Assembly (NCBI GenBank): GCA_009733775.1
Contig: WOGZ01000353.1
Coordinates: forward strand, 1 to 32,252
Reading direction: 5' to 3'
DNA: 32,252 nt
Source of the DNA: Alectoria sarmentosa
Lineage: Eukaryota; Ascomycota; Lecanoromycetes; Lecanorales; Parmeliaceae
Position 1 is the stretch's first letter, and each line of letters starts with the position of its first letter. Shown here piece by piece: positions 11,170 through 22,090 of this stretch. The notes under the pieces are model-generated. The model made no database searches, had not been told where the DNA came from, and worked only from the letters and a program-made list of their open reading frames with translations. The translations under genes were made by a program, and so were the position numbers.

Positions 11170-11575
11170 TTTAATTTATATAAAATCTTGAAATTAAATT
11201 TAAAAAAAAATTCGATTTATTTGATTTAACGACGATTAAACTATTTAATAATTATGAAATATTTCAAATTTTTATAATCAATAAAAGTTTTGATAAGATT
11301 TTCTATTAAAGTGTTAATTAATTTCGAGCGTTATTCTTCGAAAACTCATATAATAATTAATAATTCTTTATTATAAATTTCGTAATTACATTTTTAAAAA
11401 GACATTTTTTTTGAAAAAAAGATAATCGAATATAATTCTTCGTCCTCCCCTCTTTGAGAAAAAATAATAATTATTATATAATCGAATATATTAGTTTTAA
11501 ATTAAATCTTTTTGTCGAGATCGAAATGAATTAAAATTAATGCGATAATAAACGTCTTTTTTAAATTCTCGAACG
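11170..11575 (-). pseudogene. pol: RNase H relic of C-left
   Basis: The minus-strand frame reads ENLKKTFIIALILIHFDL, DKKI, a stop, FKTNIFDY, which corresponds to the LKxAFTTAPIL-HFDP-ETDASDY start of gypsy RNase H. Further on it reads CNYEIYNKELLII near 11360-11400 and a DHKNLEYF remnant near 11260. The first Asp reads Asn. Bases 10421-11169, between this and the recognised integrase core, should hold the rest of RNase H and the integrase N-terminus, but I could not read them with confidence. Confidence 0.85.
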
Positions 11576-11719
11576 ATTGCTATTTAAAATTGTTTATTAT
11601 TCAAAAAAAAATGAAGAACTTTTAATTCTTCTTTATTAAATTCGATAAAAACGTTATCATTTTAAAATAATCGTGTATAAACCTTCTATAAAAATTGATA
11701 AATTTCAAAAATGTTTATA

Positions 11720-12335
11720 TATCTTTAACGCATTTAAACGTTTTTCAATTAATAATAATCTCAATCTTTTTTAAATTTATCTTTAATTCTTTTGTTGTGA
11801 TAATTAACTTTAGATATTTCATTTCTTAACGTGAAATTGACATTTATTAATATTTAAATATAAATCTATTTATTTAATCTTTTTAAAAACCTTTTTTATA
11901 TATTTAATATATTATTTTTTACTATTATTATATATTAAAATATCATTTAAATATATTAAATAAAAGTCGTTTAAATATTATTATAAAACTTTATTAATAA
12001 ATATTTAAAATGTATTAAGTGCATTATAAAATTCGAACGATATTATTATATATTCGAATAAATTATATCGTATAAAAAAGGCAATTTTCTTTTCATCTTT
12101 TTTTTTTTATATAAATTTTATTGAAAATTATAATAATATCAAATTTATTAAAAATCTTTATAGCGCATAACTTAATTAAGATTTTTCTTATTAATGAAAA
12201 CGCATTACGATTTTTGATAATTAAAAAATTTAATATACAATAATCGATATAAATACGAAATTCTTCGTTAAATTTTTTAATAATAAATATCGATATTATA
12301 TAAGAAAATGTGCTCGATTTAATGTATTTTTTATT
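11720..12335 (-). pseudogene. pol: Reverse transcriptase relic of C-left
   Basis: On the minus strand from about 12335 the frame reads IKSSTF, then EEFRIYIDYCILNFLIIK and NRNAFSLIRKIL, then LCAIKIFNKFDIIIIF. These match the gypsy RT landmarks xFRxYVDYRALN, NRxxxPLI and the A-motif Asp in KFDI. The FxxFI block follows, and the catalytic box reads YLND at 11942-11953 with the second Asp retained. It is the clearest RT reading of the C family and agrees base by base with C-right at 23341-23760 in reverse. Stops and frameshifts begin after the A motif. Confidence 0.9.
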
Positions 12336-14955
12336 AAATATCTTATTTATATATTTTTTAATTATCGACGCTTATTTTCATAATATATCATATGCTCTTT
12401 TGATTAAAAAGATTTTTTTTTTTTATAACTTAATAACGTGATTAATTAATTTTTGCGAAAAAGTTTTATTCGCCTTTATCGAATTTCAAACATCGATTTA
12501 TAAATAATATATTATAAAAACTTTTCGTTTTAAATCTTCTTTGAAAATAAACATTTCTTTCATTTTTTGAAAAAACTTTTCATAATTCTCGAGATTAATG
12601 ACAATTACGTTAATTATTAATTCAAAATTATTATTTATTTTTTCTTTTTCTTTTTTTAAATGTTCGAAATTTTCGAATCATATAACGATGATTTAATTAT
12701 TTCTCTTTTTTATCATTTTTATAAAAACGTATATTAAAATCTTTATAATATTTCTTTATTAAAATATTATTAACGATTAATATTTTATATTGTTATTATA
12801 AATAATAATTAATTTATAATATTATAAACAATTTAATATATAATAATCGAAATTGAAAATGCACGATTTCTTTTCGAAAAACATTTGAAAATTATGTAAT
12901 TTCAATTATAACATATCAAATATAATATCAAATTTAATTAAAAATGTGATTAAATAAAATAATTCTTTAAGATAATTTTCGAAAACGAGAATAACTTAAA
13001 TCACATAAATGATATTTTCTTTCATAATTTCATTAATCAATCGTAATTTGAAAGGTTTTATTAAAATTATAAATGATAATTTATAATATTTCGCAAATTT
13101 CGTATTTATGAAATTCTTTATTAATGTTTTTATATTCGTCAAACATTGAATTTTCGTTATTTTTTATTCATTAAAAATTTTAATTTCAAAATCTAATTAT
13201 CTTTTTTTTTATAATTTAACGTCGTATAAAAATAAAATTATAATAATTAATTCAATATCTGACTTTAATTCTTCGAATTTCTTAATTTTCATACGCATTT
13301 ATTTTAATATCTCTTTAATAACGACTTCGTTAAAAAAAATTAATTTTTTAATTATTATTATTTATAAATTAAAAACGCATTTATTTTGATTTTCAATTTA
13401 ATTTTTATTAATATAATAATAATTTGTTTTTTATTTAATTAAGATTTATTTTTGCATAAAGCGTTAATTTTATTAAATAAATGTTTAAATTATAAATATT
13501 TAAAACATTTATCTTTTTTTTTTAATTTATTAACGATATATTGAAAATGTCGATATCGTTCACCTTTCTCGATAATAATGTTATTATTAAAATAATTTTA
13601 TCATTCTTTATTATTTTCGTCACATTTTATTTTAATATTAAAAAATTCAATTTCTTCAAATTCTTTCGTTTTTACGCCTCGAATGCCTTTAAATAATTAT
13701 TCGTCGATAAATTTTATATTCAAATCGATTTATCGCAATCGAATAACAAATTTACGATATAATATCGAACTTAAATAATCGAAAATACGATATTTCAAAC
13801 GATTTACAATTAATTTTTTTAAATAATCGATTTTCTTTCGTTTAAATATATTAAACGACGTAATAATAATAATAAATCGAGTATAAAAAAATCAAAAATC
13901 TTTTTAACGTCTTTAACTTTTATAACAAATTTCGAATTTTGAAATTCAACGTTTACTTTTTCTTTTTTATCGAAATTTTTAAACATTTATTTAAAATTTT
14001 ATATTATGTTATTCGCAAATAAATAATGTTAAAAAAAATTTAAATTTATTTTATTTTTAATTATATTATAAATTATATTTTTATAATAATTTCGAATATA
14101 AAGAATTTTCGATATTTTTATCTTAAAAAGCTTAAAGTTTTATATAAACTTAAATTCAAAATACATTTTTTATAACTTTTATAATTTTTTATTATCGTTA
14201 TTATCGTTAAAATTATTCACATTCGCGTATTTATTATTCGATTTATTATTCATAATAAAGATTTCTTTAATAATAAAAATGAATTATCGATTATAATAAC
14301 TTTCGCTTAACGATGTTATAATACGACGATTTTAAAAAAAAAAAACGACGAAAAAAATCTTCACGATTTAAATTATCAAGATCAAAATCAAAATCAAAAT
14401 CAAAAAAATTCATTTCGCTTGCAACGCGAAATTAAGATTTTAATTTTTAATTTTTTATGTTGAAATTATGTATCTCTTTTTTGAGCTTTTCGTTTTGATC
14501 ACGATAAATATTTTTAAAATCTCATAATCGTTTTTCGTTGTTTTAAACAATTAAAAAAAAAATCTTTTTTTTTAATTATTAAAAAAATAACGTTACTCGT
14601 TTCTTATTCTTAATAAACGTTTAATATAATTTTTAATTTTGTTTTTAATAAATAATCATATTAATAATAAAACTTTTAATTGCATTGCATTATTTTTTAA
14701 AATAAAAAATTACATTTTCGATAAATTTTTATATGTTTTAAATCTTTATAAAAATCGATTCGTGTTTTTTTTCAACGTTATCTTTTATTTTCGTGAAAAA
14801 GAATTCGTTTTATAAATTATCGAATTCGATAATGTATCTTCTTTTTTTTATAAACTTTAACTTAATTTATTTTTCGTCTTTAATCCGACGTAATTTCTCA
14901 CGTCAATTATTTTCTTTTGCGTTTAAATTATTAAGATTTAATTTATTATCGTTAT
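12336..14955 (-). pseudogene. gag: Gag and protease region of C-left
   Basis: Between the leader and RT, and collinear with C-right, so this is the gag-protease part by position. The N-terminal third reads as a charged, Lys/Glu-rich protein with long stop-poor pieces such as REKLRRIKDEK and RYIIEFDNL. A CAAAAT-type hexamer run at 14379-14405 encodes alternating Asp and Phe (FDFDFDLD) on the minus strand, followed by NLNRED. I found no convincing zinc knuckle or protease active site (DSG), so the division between gag and protease is unknown. Confidence 0.55.
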
Positions 14956-15510
14956 TAAATTAAATAATTTAAATTAATCGTTATATAATAACGATCGTTA
15001 TAGTAGCGATCGTAATGTTTAATATAAACCTAAATCGAGCGAAGCGAGAAAGTGTTAACGAAGTTTCTTTTTATAAACCTTTTTTAATAATAACGTCTTC
15101 TTTTATAATAATTTTTATTCTTTTAAATTTTGTTAACGCGTATAATATATTAATTATAATTGTAATTATGAAAAAAAAATCTTTTTTTTCTTTATGATTT
15201 CTAATAACGCGCGTTATAATAGCAATTATATATTTTAAAATACGCTTTTAACAATTATTCTCTAAAACGAATTCGAATAAAAGATTCATATTAAATTCGA
15301 TTTTAATTTCGAAATATTTTCTTTTTTCTTTCGAGTTGCAATGCGTCGCGGATTTAATTTTTAACGATATTTAAATTAATGTTTTATTTTGCACGATGCG
15401 GGTGTTATATTTATATAAAATTCTCTTTTACGCGATAACGCGATATAAAAATTCGTTCGACTCGATAATTAATTTATAAATTATTATTATTATAAAAATA
15501 ATTAATATTA
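14956..15510. other. Leader region of C-left, not shared with C-right
   Basis: Homology to C-right stops at about 14955, so these 555 bases are specific to the left copy. By position they are the leader between 5' LTR and gag. They are richer in CpG than the surroundings and hold several palindromes: ATCGTTAT-ATA-ATAACGAT at 14977-14995, AACGATCGTT at 14990-14999, and ATAACGCGCGTTAT near 15205. A 60-codon open frame at 15015-15197 on the plus strand is antisense to the element and matches nothing I know. Confidence 0.4.
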
Positions 15511-15736
15511 TGTCAAAAATTGCACATTAAATTAAAATAACATTTATATATGATTTAAATGAAATATTAATTATGTTATATGATAAGTGTATATTAATAT
15601 TAAAAAGTATATAAACGTTAAAGCTCGACGTTAGTGCGCTGTCGACATTAAATATTAAATCGCGTTAAATTCAATCGAACTGCGTATTGAAGAAAGATTA
15701 ATTGAGAAAATAAGCTAATAAACTGAAATCATAATA
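15511..15736 (-). repeat. 5' LTR of C-left
   Basis: On the minus strand it starts TATTATGATTTCAG (TG to TA) and ends TTTTTGACA. Inside is the family core TTCGATTGAATTTAACGCG, then ACTAACGTCGAGCTTTAACG, shared with repeats at 6255-6395, 21487-21796 and 28826-29195. At 226 bp it lacks an internal duplication present in the 21487 copy. It abuts the broken chromovirus RT (15737), marking the insertion point. Confidence 0.7.
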
Positions 15737-16615
15737 GTTAAAAACTTTTTAACATTTCGAAGTTTATTTAAAAAAATGATTTTTTTTGATTAATTAAATT
15801 AAATTTTTTATAAATTTAAAAAAACTTCGAATAAAACGTCGATAAAAATTAATAATATTTAAAAAACTTTCAACGTTTTTAATTATTTTAAATGTAAATT
15901 AATCGAATACGACGAAAATCTTTTTTATATTTATTTAAATGTCTTTAATAATAATAATTAAGTCGAAATATTTAATTTTAATTATATCAAATAAGCATTT
16001 TTGCACGTCGATTTAAAATTTTACTTTTCGAAAACGTGTTAAAACAAAACGTATAAGTTTAATATATTTATTTTTGTTTTTATTATAAATTAAAATATCG
16101 TCGATATAAATAATATAAAAATTATCGAAATATTTATATAATATATTATTAATAAAATTTCAAAAAATAAAAAAAGCGTCGCATAATTCGAAATTCGTAA
16201 TTGAAAATTTATAAAAATTATATTAAATGCGAAAAGCAATTTTTCATTTTTTACTTTCAATTATTTATAATTTATTAAACGTTATTATAATATTTAAAAT
16301 TATATAAACTATTATTCGATAAATGCGCGAAAAGGTTTTTTAAATTAAAAATAACGAATATTGATTTTTAATAATAATAACGTTAAAAGCGCGATAATTT
16401 ATATAAAAACGAAATTCTTCGTTAAACTTTCACGCAAATAAAAACGAATTACGCTATTAAAAAAAAACTTAAATAAATAAATTTTTTAATAAGATTATTA
16501 TTAAGATATTTCTTTAATATTATAAATTCATTTTAAAATATATTATATATAAGATTAAAACTTGATTTTTTATTAAACATTAATGAAATTTTATAATCGT
16601 TAAAACGATAAAAAA
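15737..16615 (-). pseudogene. pol: Reverse transcriptase relic of the chromovirus
   Basis: On the minus strand the frame reads DYKISLMFNKKSSFN, LKKYLNNNLIKKFI (the linker and LxxYLxxNLxKGFIRPS block), then NEEFRFYINYRAFNVIIIKN. After a gap come NFINNILYKYFDNF and YIIYIDDILIYNKNK. The catalytic YIDD (16097-16108) is intact. Then FQIDVQKC is partly legible, followed by FDIIKIKYFDLI, NVESFLNIINFYRRFIRSF and a TSKC block. The reading stops at 15737 where the C-left LTR begins, so the element was cut in the RT-RNase H connection. Stops elsewhere make it inactive. Confidence 0.9.
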
Positions 16616-18899
16616 AAATTATCGATTTTCGCACGAAAAAAAATATCGAGAAAATTATAATATTTTAAAAATACGATGATAAAAAGATTTAAATAAATTT
16701 TTTTATTTAAAACCTTTTCGATATCGTGTATATTCGTTATAAAAAATTTAATTTATAAATTTTTAACAAATTGAATAAAGAAAACGACGTTAATTATATA
16801 AAATTTTAAAGATTTTAACGTTAATAATTCTTGAATACGATTATAAAAAGGTTTTTTAAATTTTTAAACGATAACTTTAAGAACTTTCGCTTTAAAATTC
16901 TTTAAATATTTAATTCGACATTATTTTATTTTGCGTTATAAGTTTTTTTTCTTAAAAAGAATTTTTTTTTAAAAATTGAAACGTTGAAAATGAAAATTTT
17001 TCAGAAAAATTTAATAAAGTCTTTTAAGAAAATTATCGAAATTGATTTCTCGTTTTCGAATTTCGATCGATAAATTAATATGTTTTCTTTAAAAAAGAAT
17101 TAAATTAAAACGTAATATTTTTTTATTTAATTTAATTTTATAATTATATCGAAACTTGAAAAAATAATAATAAAAAAATAATAATCACAAATAATTTAAC
17201 ATGTTTTAATATTTAAAATAAAATTATTATAAAATAAATTATAAATTCAAATTAAATAAATTAATTATTAAACTTTTAAAAATCTCGAAATTTTTTAAAT
17301 AAAATTAATTTTTTTCAATTAATTTGCGTATAAAAAAAATTAAATTTTTTTTTAACATTAATATCGATATTAAATGAACTTTTAATTTAATATAAAATAT
17401 AAATTAAATTAAAAATATATATATAAATAAAATGTTTTTCAAAATTAAGTTTCGATTATTTAATATAAAATAATAATAATATTATTAAAATTCATTTTAT
17501 GCGTTTTTAAACGCGATTATATTTAAAAATTATGCATTTTTCGAATTGAGAATATTTAAAATTATAAAAAAAGCGTTTATTAGATAAAATAAAGTTTTAC
17601 GTTTTTCAGCGATTTTTCTTAAAAAACAATTAATGATAATGTAATTTATATAATCGTTATAAAAATAGAAATTGTTATTACGACGACGTTTTCGTTTCGC
17701 TTTATTAATAAAATCGCGAAAATTAATAAAATGAAAGATTTAATTGATGATAAAAAAGTTTATAATTATGTTATTATTATTAATATTACGATTAATTAAA
17801 ACGTTAATAAAAATTAATATAATAATAATATTATCGAGACGTAATTTCTTTAAAACGTAAAAGATTATTTATCGTTATTTATTATTTATTTATTAATAAA
17901 CTTCTTTAAATTCTGCGAAAAAAAGCGAGCTTATATTAATTAAAATCAAAAAAAAATTCGAAATTCGTTATTAAGCTTTTTTTTAAAAAACGAAACGCTA
18001 ATTCATTTTATTAAATTAAATATTATAAATATATATTTCGAAATCGATTAAATAATAATGAAATTTTTTTTTAATTATTTAAATTTTTAAATATAACGTT
18101 AAATAATCGCTTTTCGATCGAAATTATTAAAAATTCATTTTATGTATTTATTAAATTGAATTAAAATGCGAACAAAAATTTCATTATCAAATTTAAAAAA
18201 AAAAGCATTCGCTTGAAAATTTTTCTTTTTAAATGTTTTATAATATAAATGAAACGTTTATTTTCAATAAAATATTAATTCGAATTATCGTAAAATTTAA
18301 CTTTAAAAATATAAAAAAATGTTTTTAAAATAATAAGATTTTTTTCGTATAATTTAAAGTCGAGATTTTTTTTAAAAATCGTTTAAAAATATTAAAGAAA
18401 TTAAGATTGTTAAAAATAAAGAATAATTTAAAATAAAAATTTGAAGATTCGAATTTAATTTATTATTTTTTAAAGCGATATCGAATTTTCTCGAGTTTCG
18501 CTTATTCGCGTTCGACTCGAATTTATATTTAATTTATTTCGAATTATAAAACGCGTATTTAATTTTCGTTTATTTTATTATTTTTAAATGTTATAAATTA
18601 TATATAAAGAAAAATGAAAATTTATTCAAAATTGATTTTAATAATTTATTAAAATTTTTTTATATTTTTAAAAATTAATTTAATATTAAATAAAACATTT
18701 TCGATTAATTTTTTTTCGATGTTTATGAAATTAAAAAGTAAATTATTAAATTGAATTGAAAATGCGTTTATAAAAACGTTTAAAAAACTTTTAAATATAT
18801 TCGTTATTATTAATAATATTTCGAAAATGTTAAAGATATTAAAATATTAAAAATATTATCGATTAAAAAAATGATGATAATAAAAGTAAACGTTTATAA
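16616..18899 (-). pseudogene. Gag-protease region of the chromovirus, unreadable
   Basis: By position between 5' LTR and RT this must have held gag and protease. I found no zinc knuckle, major homology region or DSG protease motif that I would defend. The stretch is very AT-rich with stops in every frame. One CpG cluster (ACGACGACGTTTTCGTTTCGC, near 17680) may be a remnant of a basic gag segment. Confidence 0.4.
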
Positions 18900-19204
18900 T
18901 GTCACGAACGAGAATTTGAATAATATTATATTTAAAATAATATTTAATAGTTATAAATTAAATATATTATATAAAACGAACGCAAAAAAAAAAAAAAAAA
19001 AAAAGTACTTTATACGTTTAAATACTCTTTATAATTTAAGCGTTAAATCGAATATAATTAACGCGATATTTAATTAGCTAAAATAAGGCGTATTTAATCG
19101 TTTTAAATTAATTTTTAAATAATTCGAGTGAAAATGACATTCGAATAATTGAGGTAAATATGACTTAAAATTTTTAAATAAAAACGTATTTTCGAATCGT
19201 GACA
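18900..19204 (-). repeat. 5' LTR of the chromovirus
   Basis: The ends form a perfect short inverted repeat, TGTCACGA at 18900-18907 and TCGTGACA at 19197-19204, the classic TG...CA layout. The 305-bp length equals that of 6396-6700. It contains a run of about 20 A near 18985-19003 that the partner lacks in pure form. A 68-codon open frame on the plus strand here is LTR sequence, not a gene. This copy has kept its ends better than the 3' LTR. Confidence 0.85.
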
Positions 19205-20008
19205 CAAGTTAAAGTTTATAAATTAAATTTATGATACTTAAAAACAAACGAAGACGAAACGAATTTAAGATTTAACGTCGATTAATTTTTTTTTTATTTT
19301 TTTTTTTTCTCTCTTCGAATTAAAATTTTAAATTTATTAAAATTGTGAATATATTAAATTTATAAATTTTATTTAAAATGCAAAAAATTGTTTTTTTGTT
19401 TTTATTTTAATTTTAAAACTTTTTTTCTAATTTTTTTTAAAGATTTTTTTAAAATTTCTTTTAAAATTAAATTCTTTTTTTACGAATTAAAGTTTTAAAT
19501 TTAATTATTTATTAAATTTATAAATTTTATGCAAATTTAAAACGAATTGTAAATTTTTTTTAATTTTTTTCTTTTTTTTCGAATTTGAATTTTACGTTTT
19601 ACGATTTACGATTAACAAGCGAGAAATTTACGTTTTTTATATATTTTATCGTTACATTATTTACGATTTACGAATTTTATATAACATTGCGCTTATTTAA
19701 AAATATATAAAAAATGTGTCAAATTTTTTATAATCGATTTCTCGCGATTTTAAAAAATTTATATTATATATTTATTAAATTATTATTATATAATAAATTT
19801 ATGCAATTTCAACGATATAATAATTTCGTAAATATGATAAAAAATTGTAATATTATTTAAAAAAGAAAATAATTCGTTAAATAAGCGTAAAAATTTCTCG
19901 AAAATCGCTTTATTATTTCGAATAATAACATATTTGAATTAAATATATATTAATATATATATATTTAAATTTCATAATATTTATATCGTTGAAAAGCGTA
20001 TATCGAAT
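19205..20008. other. T-rich stretch with a duplicated segment
   Basis: No gene was recognised. A block at 19313-19375 (CGAATTAAAATTTTAAATTT, then AAATTTATAAATTTTAT) recurs at 19483-19535, spacing about 166 bases, each copy preceded by long T runs. Further on ACGATTTACGA occurs near 19595 and 19665. It separates the chromovirus from the LTR of C-right and may be older host or transposon DNA. Confidence 0.5.
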
Positions 20009-20308
20009 TGTATAATTAAAGAAATTATGAGAAAATTATATTTTTAAAAAAAAAGAGGGTAAAAAATGTAAGATTTTTATATATAAATTTTTAATAAAAA
20101 TATTTAAGAGATTTAAAAGTCGCTACTCGAATATTATTTAAAATAAAAAAAAACGTCGAATTTATAATTAATTATATATATAAATTTAAAATATTTTAAT
20201 TTAATTTTGTTTTTTATTTTTTATAATATTAATAATAAAATATAATTAAAATTTTATTTAAATTACGTATAAATGTTATTTTATTTAAACGTCGTACAAT
20301 TTTTAACA
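20009..20308 (+). repeat. Probable 5' LTR of C-right
   Basis: This 300-bp segment begins TGTATAATT and ends TTTTTAACA. Its 5' two thirds match 2601-2830. Its last 80 bases match the 3' end of the other LTR group (TATAAATGTTATTTTA, then ACAATTTTTAACA versus GCAATTTTTGACA at 15511). Homology between C-right and C-left internal regions begins 27 bases after it, which fits a 5' LTR. Its U3 half is of a different type from the C-left LTR, so the link is probable rather than sure. Confidence 0.55.
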
Positions 20309-20334
20309 TAATTTTAAATATTCTTTTTTTAATA

Positions 20335-21486
20335 ATGATTTATAAATTAAATCTTAATAATTTAAACGTAGAAGAAAATAATCGACGTAAAAAATTATGT
20401 CGAATTAAAGACGAAATATAAATTAAATTAAAGTTTTTAATAAAAAGAAAATACATCATCGAATTCGATAATTTATAAAAAAAAAAAATTTATAAAAATC
20501 GAAGATAACGTTAAAAAAAATACGAATCGATTTTTATAAAAATTTAAAATATATAAAAGTTTATCGAAAATGTAATTTTTATTTTAATAAATAATGCAAT
20601 ATAATTAAAAATCTTATTATCGATATAATTATTTATTAAAAATAAAATTTAAAATTATATTAAATTTTTATTAAAAGTAAGAAACGAATAACGTTATTTA
20701 TTTAATAATTAAAAAAAAAATCTTTTTTTCAATCGCTCGAAATAATGAAAAACTATTATAAAATTTTAAAAATATTTATTATAATCGAAATGAAAGATTT
20801 AAAAAAGAGATATATAATTTTAATATAAAAAATAAAGATTTAAAAGCTTACTTTCGCGCTATAAACGAAATAAATTTCAATAATTTCGATTTTAACTTTA
20901 ACGATTTAAATCGCGAAGATTTTTTTCGTCGTTTTTTTTTCGAATCGTCGTGTTATAACATCGTTAAATAGAAGTTTTTATATTATATAATTTATTTTTA
21001 TTATTATTAAAGAAATCTTTATTGCGAACGATAAATCGAATAATAAATATGCGAACGTAAAAACTTTTACGACAATAACGATAATAAAGAATTATAAATT
21101 TTATAAAAAAAAAAAATTTTAAACTTGAATTTTTTAAAATAAAAATGTCGAAGATTTTTTATATTTAAGATTAATATAAAATTATAATTAATAATATAAT
21201 TAAAAGTAAAATAAATATAAGAAAATTTTAATATTATATATTCGCGAATAATATAATATAAATATTTAACGATTTCGAAAAAAAAAGAAAGATTCGACGT
21301 TAAATTTCAAATTTTCAAAATTTGTTATTAAAATTAAAGACGTTAAAGAGACTTTTAACGCTTTTTATATTCGATTTATTATTATTATTACGTTACTAAA
21401 TATATTTAAATAAAAAAAAAATCGATTATTATAAGAAATTAATTGAAAATCGTTTAAAATATCGTATTTTCGATTATTTAAGTTTA
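20335..21486 (+). pseudogene. gag: Gag region of C-right
   Basis: Collinear with C-left 14955-13770. Near 20893-20960 the frame reads FDFNFNDLNREDFFRRFF, matching the Asp/Phe run plus NLNREDFF of the left copy, which shows that this frame was once coding. The N-terminal part resembles the charged Lys/Glu-rich segment of the left copy. The region is interrupted at its 3' side by a solo LTR, after which collinearity resumes at 21799. Confidence 0.6.
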
Positions 21487-21796
21487 TATTATAATTTTAA
21501 TCTATTTTTTAATCTATTTTCTTAATACAATTTTTTAATACATAGCTCGATTAAATTTAGCGTAACTTAATGCGTTAAATGTCGATAACGCATTAACGTC
21601 GAACTTTAACGTTTATATTCTTTTTAATATTAATATATACTTATAATATAATATACTTAAAATTTTATTTAAATTATATATAAATGTTATTTTATTTTAA
21701 TATATAATATTTATAATATAATATACTTAAATATTTATTTAAATTATATATAAATATTATTTTAATTTAATATACAAGTTTTAATAATTTAACAAT
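21487..21796 (+). repeat. Solo LTR inserted in C-right
   Basis: Aligning with C-left shows about 307 extra bases here: the paired coordinate sum jumps from 35252 to 35559. The insert starts TATTATAATTTT and ends AATTTAACA, and carries the family core CTCGATTAAATTTAGCG and ACGCATTAACGTCGAACTTT. Its 3' half has an internal duplication of about 65 bases (CTTATAATATAATATACTTAAA twice). No internal retroelement sequence accompanies it, so it is a solo LTR. Confidence 0.75.
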
Positions 21797-22033
21797 ATAT
21801 CGTAAACTTGTTATTTATTTATAATAAATCGATTTAAATATAAAATTTATTAATGAATAACTATTTAAAAATATTAAAAATATAAAAATTAAATTATTTA
21901 AAACGAAAATAAAACGTGACGAAAATAATAAATAAGAAAAAAACAATTTTAATAAAAATATTATTATCGAGCGAAATAAACGTTATCGATATTTTTAATA
22001 TATCGTAAAAAAATTCAAAAAAAATTGATATTT

Positions 22034-22090
22034 TAAATATTTATAATTTAAATATTTATAATTTAAATATTTATAATTTAAATATTTATT
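22034..22090 (+). repeat. 15-bp tandem repeat in C-right
   Basis: The unit AAATATTTATAATTT is repeated about 3.8 times without interruption. The aligned part of C-left, near 13490-13505, has a single unit, so the array expanded after the two copies separated or contracted in the other. Confidence 0.8.

Larger units (their letters stand above)
10106..14955 (-). repeat. Left arm of a large inverted repeat (partner 20335-25529)
   Basis: This arm is the reverse complement of 20335-25529. Paired points are 10108-10114 with 25523-25529, 12311-12328 with 23341-23358, 13770 with 21482 and 14822-14827 with 20461-20466. Coordinate sums stay near 35250-35670, so the two are collinear apart from a solo LTR of about 307 bp in the right arm and small indels. 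The repeat is explained by two copies of one retrotransposon in opposite orientation. Confidence 0.85.
9340..15736 (-). mobile_element. Gypsy element C-left, nested in the chromovirus
   Basis: A minus-strand element of about 6.4 kb. It starts with an LTR (15736-15511) and carries a leader, a gag region, RT, RNase H, and integrase to its C-terminal end. It interrupts the chromovirus between RT and RNase H. Bases 10106-14955 align in reverse with 20335-25529 (C-right), so this is a second copy of one family. No 3' LTR was recognised: the integrase tail meets chromovirus RNase H directly near 9340. Its RT sequence (EEFRIYIDYCILN) differs from those of copies A/B and the chromovirus. Confidence 0.75.
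6396..19204 (-). mobile_element. Chromovirus (Ty3/gypsy), split by a nested element
   Basis: Two LTRs of identical length (305 bp) in the same orientation bound this 12.8-kb stretch. Read on the minus strand it gives 5' LTR, unreadable gag region, RT, then a foreign minus-strand element, then RNase H, integrase, chromodomain, polypurine tract and 3' LTR. Removing the insertion of about 6.4 kb leaves about 6.4 kb, a normal chromovirus length. The RT part stops at 15737 in the RT-RNase H connection, and RNase H resumes at about 9330. Flanks outside the LTRs are TAATT (6391-6395) and CAAGT (19205-19209), not a clean target duplication. All coding parts carry stops. Confidence 0.8.

Noticed and set aside
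15015..15197. Plus-strand 60-codon frame with a hydrophobic segment
   Set aside because: It lies in the leader of a minus-strand element. The hydrophobicity is typical of AT-rich chance frames and there is no homologue I recognise.
18871..19077. Plus-strand 68-codon frame
   Set aside because: Most of it is chromovirus LTR sequence (18900-19204), including a long A run giving poly-Lys.
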